Both the position numbers and the translations under genes were made by a program. Source: an uncultured Anaerolineaceae bacterium (lineage in GTDB: Bacteria; Chloroflexota; Anaerolineae; Anaerolineales; Anaerolineaceae). Taken from it: 64,000 nucleotides of DNA. The notes under the pieces were generated by a model. It was not told the origin of the DNA and made no database searches. It saw nothing but the letters and a program-made list of their open reading frames with translations. The DNA lies in assembly GCA_927443345.1 (NCBI GenBank), contig CAKMKJ010000025.1, positions 61,845 through 125,844 on the forward strand. Reading direction: 5' to 3'. Shown here one piece after another: positions 60,028-64,000 of the stretch (position 1 is the first letter of the stretch; each line of letters opens with the position of its first letter).

Positions 60028-61518
60028 TTACGTGCGCCCGTAGAGGACGTTTTGCTCTCGAAGTCTGTTTGACATAGGTTCTGATAAGTGGCTTGAGAGG
60101 TACCGCCATCCCCAGTTTCCAGAGGGCTTACCGGGGTAATTCATGCGAGCTTCTGTGCCTAAATTAAGCAAATCTTGGAGTGGGGCGATGGCGTAATTTG
60201 CCTTCGAACTCCAGGCTGCGCGGATTAAATCCCAAGCAATATCATCCCCCGAGCGGGCCAGGTAGCGGCGGTAAAAATCACGTTCTTTTTCGGGTGCTTG
60301 TCTGTACCATCCCACCGAAGTGTCATTATCATGGGTGCCAGTATACACCACGCAATTGGAGGGGTAATTGTGCGGCAGAAATGGATCAGAAGCATCTGAA
60401 GCGAATGCAAATTGGAGCACCTTCATCCCGGGCAGGTTCAATGCATCTCGCAAGGCATAAACACCGGGGTCCATTTCGCCAAGATCTTCTGCAATTATTG
60501 GCAGGGCATGCAGTTCTTTTTCAATGGCTTCAAAAACTGTTTTTCCAGGACCTTTTTTCCATTTGCCTGTCACAGCGGTTGGTGAGCCGTAAGGAATTTC
60601 CCAATAATTGTAAAATCCTCTGAAATGGTCGAGACGGATAATATCCACGACTTTCAGGGTTGCACGTAAACGGTTAATCCACCAGGCATAATCTTGTGTT
60701 TTGTGCACATCCCAGCGGTAAAGCGGATTGCCCCACAGTTGGCCGGTGGGAGAGAAATAATCTGGCGGAACGCCCGCCACACAAGTGGGCAGCCCTTTGA
60801 CGTCAAGATGGAACAATTCAGGGTGCGACCAGGCATCCGCACTGTCGTAGGAGACAAAGATGGGAATATCCCCAATGATCTGGATATCTTTCTTATGGGC
60901 ATATTCGTGAACTTGATCCCATTGTTGGAAGAACAGGAATTGCCGGAATTTTTGTTTTTCAATGACGTCATCATGTTCGCGTTCAAAGAGCGCCAGCGTC
61001 TCTGGATTGCGCTTGCGGTACTCATCTGTCCAATGATCCCAAGAAACACCGCCAAAAGCCTCTTTAATGCCCATAAACAGGGCGAAATCATGCAGCCATC
61101 CGTTCTCTTTTGAACAAAATTCTGCGTAAGCTTTCTTAATTGCCACCGGTTTGTTTTTGATGAAATGTGCATATGCACGATCGAGCAAGGTAATTTTCCA
61201 GGTGATTACCGGGCCAAAATCTACAGCATGGTTAGGAAAAATCGGACGATCACTGAGATCAGTTGGCAGCAGTAAACCCTGCTCAAGCAGTAATAAAGGG
61301 CTGACAAGATAAGGGTTGCCTGCAAAGGCTGAAAAACATTGGTAAGGAGAATCGCCGAAGCCGGTTGGCCCTAATGGTAAAATCTGCCATAAACGGCAGC
61401 CGCATTGATCAAGAAAATCAATCCAGCGATAGATTTCAGGTCCCAGATCGCCAATGCCGTCAGGCCCTGGCAGGCTGGTAGGGTGTAACAGGATTCCTGA
61501 TTTGCGCTGCAAAACCAT
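60028..61518 (-). CDS. malQ: 4-alpha-glucanotransferase
   Basis: 496 aa; RKSGILLHPTSLPGPDGIGDLG, VVYTGTHDNDTSVGWY. Confidence 0.93.
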   Translation of the reverse strand: MVLQRKSGILLHPTSLPGPDGIGDLGPEIYRWIDFLDQCGCRLWQILPLGPTGFGDSPYQCFSAFAGNPYLVSPLLLLEQGLLLPTDLSDRPIFPNHAVDFGPVITWKITLLDRAYAHFIKNKPVAIKKAYAEFCSKENGWLHDFALFMGIKEAFGGVSWDHWTDEYRKRNPETLALFEREHDDVIEKQKFRQFLFFQQWDQVHEYAHKKDIQIIGDIPIFVSYDSADAWSHPELFHLDVKGLPTCVAGVPPDYFSPTGQLWGNPLYRWDVHKTQDYAWWINRLRATLKVVDIIRLDHFRGFYNYWEIPYGSPTAVTGKWKKGPGKTVFEAIEKELHALPIIAEDLGEMDPGVYALRDALNLPGMKVLQFAFASDASDPFLPHNYPSNCVVYTGTHDNDTSVGWYRQAPEKERDFYRRYLARSGDDIAWDLIRAAWSSKANYAIAPLQDLLNLGTEARMNYPGKPSGNWGWRYLSSHLSEPMSNRLREQNVLYGRT

Positions 61519-61618
61519 GGTCTTACCCTTTCAAGCTGCTCAATTAGAATCAATAAATTAAATTTCCGAAAGTCATTTAACGCAGATTCTAATCTTAACC
61601 AATGTAAGAAGCAACTTC

Positions 61619-63589
61619 TTATTTCACCATTTCAATATAATCATCTGAAGTGGTTTCATTTAGGTCGCCGCCCAGAAATTCGATCAACTTCGTTACCAGG
61701 GTGGATTTTAGTTCCGCATCCTGGCGGCTCCAGGTGCGGCTTTTCACTTCAAGGAAGAACCCTAAATGAGGTTTTGTGATCTCATCGATATTGATAAAGA
61801 ACTCGAACCCCTCATACTTTATCAAGAAGCGGATGCGGTCTTTTTCAATTACTTTTTCAATTTGCGGCTTAAAGTATTCACGATAGAAACGAGGACTTTG
61901 AGTCGCAGCGGCCATGTAGCGGCTGCGTGAGAGCAGCACCTCCTGCGGGAAACGGCCTTCAATGGTTTGCCCAATCAAAGTTAACCGTGAACGGACCTGT
62001 TCAATATTGTTTTCGGGTCCGAGGAATTCATCTTCGCGATACCTGAGGATGCCCTGTTCGGGGTCTTTAAAGAAGAAATAGATATCAAATTCGCGATAAT
62101 GACGCTTGCGCAAGATTTCGATCTTCTCGCTTTGCAATGCCTCATAAATCGGTTTGGTATCTTTAATGCGCACTTTGATTTGAATTTCAAAGCTTTCTTC
62201 TTCTGCTGCGCCGCCAATCGCGACCAGTTTTGAAAGCACGGAGGATTCGCGTTGGATAAGGAAGGTATCTATCTTGCGGGCATATTCCTGACTGTTTCTG
62301 CGAATTTCATCCTCGTCGATGTTGAGTAGTTCGTTTTTTTGCATCAACCATTTTCCATTTACCATCACATCAGTCACATCTGAAGCTTTGGCGGCATAGA
62401 CGATCTGGGCGTAAGTTCCTTGCGGATTGTGTTTAAACTGCGGGCTGTTATGCAACGGAGAGATATCCACGAGGATTAAGTCAGCGCGTTTGCCTGCTTC
62501 AAGTGAGCCGGTGAGGTGGCCGATATGCATGGCCTGTGCGCCAAGACGGGTGCCCATTAAGAGAGCCTGCCGCGCTGGCAAGGTGGTGGGGTCACCGCTA
62601 AAGCCTTTTTGCAAGAACGAAGTCAGGCGAATTTCTTCAAACATATCCAGGTCATTGTTAGAAGCCGCGCCATCCGTGCCGATGCCTACGTTCAATCCAA
62701 GTTCAAGCATGCGACTGATTGGAGCAACCCCAGATGCCAACTTGAGATTAGAAGAGGGATTGTGCGCTACACCCACATTGAAATGCTGCATGGTGCGGAT
62801 CTCGCCGTCATCCACGTGCACGCAATGTGCAGCCAGCACTTTGGCATCGAAAAGGTTCTGTTTTTTGACATAAGGAATAACCGGCATGCCGTTTTCTTTA
62901 CGCATGTTTTCAACTTCAAATGCAGTTTCTGAAAGGTGGGTATGCAGTGGGACATCAAATTCCACTGCCAGAGCAGCCGCCGCTTTTAGAATCTCTGGCG
63001 GGCAGGTGTATGGCGCGTGAGGCGCAACAGATGGGATGATCAGTTCGTGTCCCTTCCATCTGCTAATGAAATCGCGCGACATTTCAAGGCTTTGTTCAAA
63101 AAATTGAGCATCAGGCGTGGGGTACTTCATCACTGACTGTGAGCATAAAGCGCGCATACCTATATCTGCCGCGGCTTTCGCAATATCTTCTTCAAAGTAA
63201 TACATGTCTGCAAAGGTGGTAACGCCTGATCGGATCATTTCTGCACAGGCTAATTGGGTGCCAAGTGTGACAAAGTCTTTAGAGACAAATTCGCGTTCCA
63301 CTGGCATCATATAGCCCATCAGCCAGACATCCAGTCTCAGGTCGTCTGCAAGGCCGCGCAGCAGGTTCATTGGCACATGTGTGTGAGCATTGACCAAGCC
63401 TGGCATTAGAACTTTACCATTGCAATCAATTATTTTTTCTGCAGTATATTTTGCCAGTATTTCTTTTTCATTACCGACCGCTACAATGGAATTTCCTTGA
63501 ATGGCAATGGCACCAGGATCATACTGTGAATAATCAAGATCCATGGTTAAAATGATGGCGTTCTTAAGGATTAGATCAGCTTGGGTCAT
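61619..63589 (-). CDS. MTA/SAH deaminase-like amidohydrolase fused to C-terminal CYTH domain
   Basis: 656 aa; N-term VLMPGLVNAHTHVPMNLLRGLADDLRL...GTDGAASNNDLDMFEEIRL; C-term ~200 aa FEIQIKVRIKD...DRIRFLIKYEGFEFFINIDEITKPHLGFFLEVKS. Confidence 0.85.
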   Translation of the reverse strand: MTQADLILKNAIILTMDLDYSQYDPGAIAIQGNSIVAVGNEKEILAKYTAEKIIDCNGKVLMPGLVNAHTHVPMNLLRGLADDLRLDVWLMGYMMPVEREFVSKDFVTLGTQLACAEMIRSGVTTFADMYYFEEDIAKAAADIGMRALCSQSVMKYPTPDAQFFEQSLEMSRDFISRWKGHELIIPSVAPHAPYTCPPEILKAAAALAVEFDVPLHTHLSETAFEVENMRKENGMPVIPYVKKQNLFDAKVLAAHCVHVDDGEIRTMQHFNVGVAHNPSSNLKLASGVAPISRMLELGLNVGIGTDGAASNNDLDMFEEIRLTSFLQKGFSGDPTTLPARQALLMGTRLGAQAMHIGHLTGSLEAGKRADLILVDISPLHNSPQFKHNPQGTYAQIVYAAKASDVTDVMVNGKWLMQKNELLNIDEDEIRRNSQEYARKIDTFLIQRESSVLSKLVAIGGAAEEESFEIQIKVRIKDTKPIYEALQSEKIEILRKRHYREFDIYFFFKDPEQGILRYREDEFLGPENNIEQVRSRLTLIGQTIEGRFPQEVLLSRSRYMAAATQSPRFYREYFKPQIEKVIEKDRIRFLIKYEGFEFFINIDEITKPHLGFFLEVKSRTWSRQDAELKSTLVTKLIEFLGGDLNETTSDDYIEMVK

Positions 63590-64000
63590 TTTTCTCCTCT
63601 GGGTAGACCTTTGAGATAAGTTGATGACGAATGAAGCTCAAACAGAAATTAACCGCCCATTCCTCGCGCAGCCCCGGAGCACCCATATATTCTCTGGTCA
63701 TGGTATCTGTCAAATCTGGGTATGAAAAATTGAGTTCGATTCGAGAAAGCTCCGGAGTGGGGGTGTATAGGCAGGTAAACATAGGGGATGTTAAACGAAC
63801 GGCTGGATTTCTAAATTGTGTAAAGTTTTGTGGTTCCACGCGCTCAACCAATAAATTCTTGCCTTCAAGCCCTTTGAAAGTATCCGGTGAAAAGCCGCCA
63901 AGGATCACTTTAATTGGATGTGGCCCATTTTCTATTATTTTTTGGATGACCTGGGGCAGTGTTTCATCGTCTACGCCGTAAATATCCGTGCCAAGTCTTT
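63576..64000 (-). CDS. uncharacterised protein, 5' end beyond window
   Basis: Frame is open past 63908 to the window edge: RLGTDIYGVDDETLPQVIQKIIENGPHPIKVILGGFSPDTFKGLEGKNLL...; overlaps the amidohydrolase start by 14 nt. Confidence 0.65.
   Translation of the reverse strand, partial: RLGTDIYGVDDETLPQVIQKIIENGPHPIKVILGGFSPDTFKGLEGKNLLVERVEPQNFTQFRNPAVRLTSPMFTCLYTPTPELSRIELNFSYPDLTDTMTREYMGAPGLREEWAVNFCLSFIRHQLISKVYPEEKNDPS

Noticed and set aside
1-64000. CRISPR arrays, rRNA, tRNA, prophage
   Set aside because: No regularly spaced direct repeats, no tRNA-like cloverleaf in the short intergenic gaps, no rRNA signature or phage structural genes; the possible baseplate J-like ORF at 54728 sits in a ruvX-mltG housekeeping context

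Overview
The window looks like an ordinary chromosomal segment of a Chloroflexota (Anaerolineae-like) bacterium; that taxonomic call is an inference from protein content and gene neighbourhoods, not a database result. It has no rRNA, tRNA, CRISPR array, prophage or intact insertion sequence that I can support. Main blocks: (1) an ~11.5 kb minus-strand branched-chain amino acid operon, ilvD-ilvB-ilvN-ilvC-leuA-(62-aa ORF)-leuC-leuD-cimA-leuB, with a near-consensus promoter, an Ile/Leu/Val-rich 34-aa leader peptide and an intrinsic terminator just upstream of ilvD, i.e. a candidate ribosome-mediated attenuator that the ORF track missed; (2) a three-gene signalling cluster (REC-PAS-histidine kinase, REC-HDOD, REC with degenerate HD-GYP); (3) RNA methyltransferase, YgiQ radical SAM, a frameshifted DUF1295 gene, DegV, UlaG-like MBL and SlyD; (4) a NapH/NapG-like ferredoxin fusion next to a Tat-lipoprotein DUF362 gene; (5) an ftsZ with an atypical T7 loop; (6) GH57, GH13 and MalQ glucan enzymes; (7) an operon-like block of DnaQ-like exonuclease, AddB-like degenerate helicase, UvrD-like helicase, stand-alone Fe-S PD-(D/E)XK nuclease and RecJ, which looks like a split AddAB/AdnAB-type end-processing machine; (8) ruvX-mltG, a ferredoxin, SOD, and an amidohydrolase fused to a CYTH domain. 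Best leads: the ilv attenuator, the split AddAB-like operon, and the amidohydrolase-CYTH fusion.
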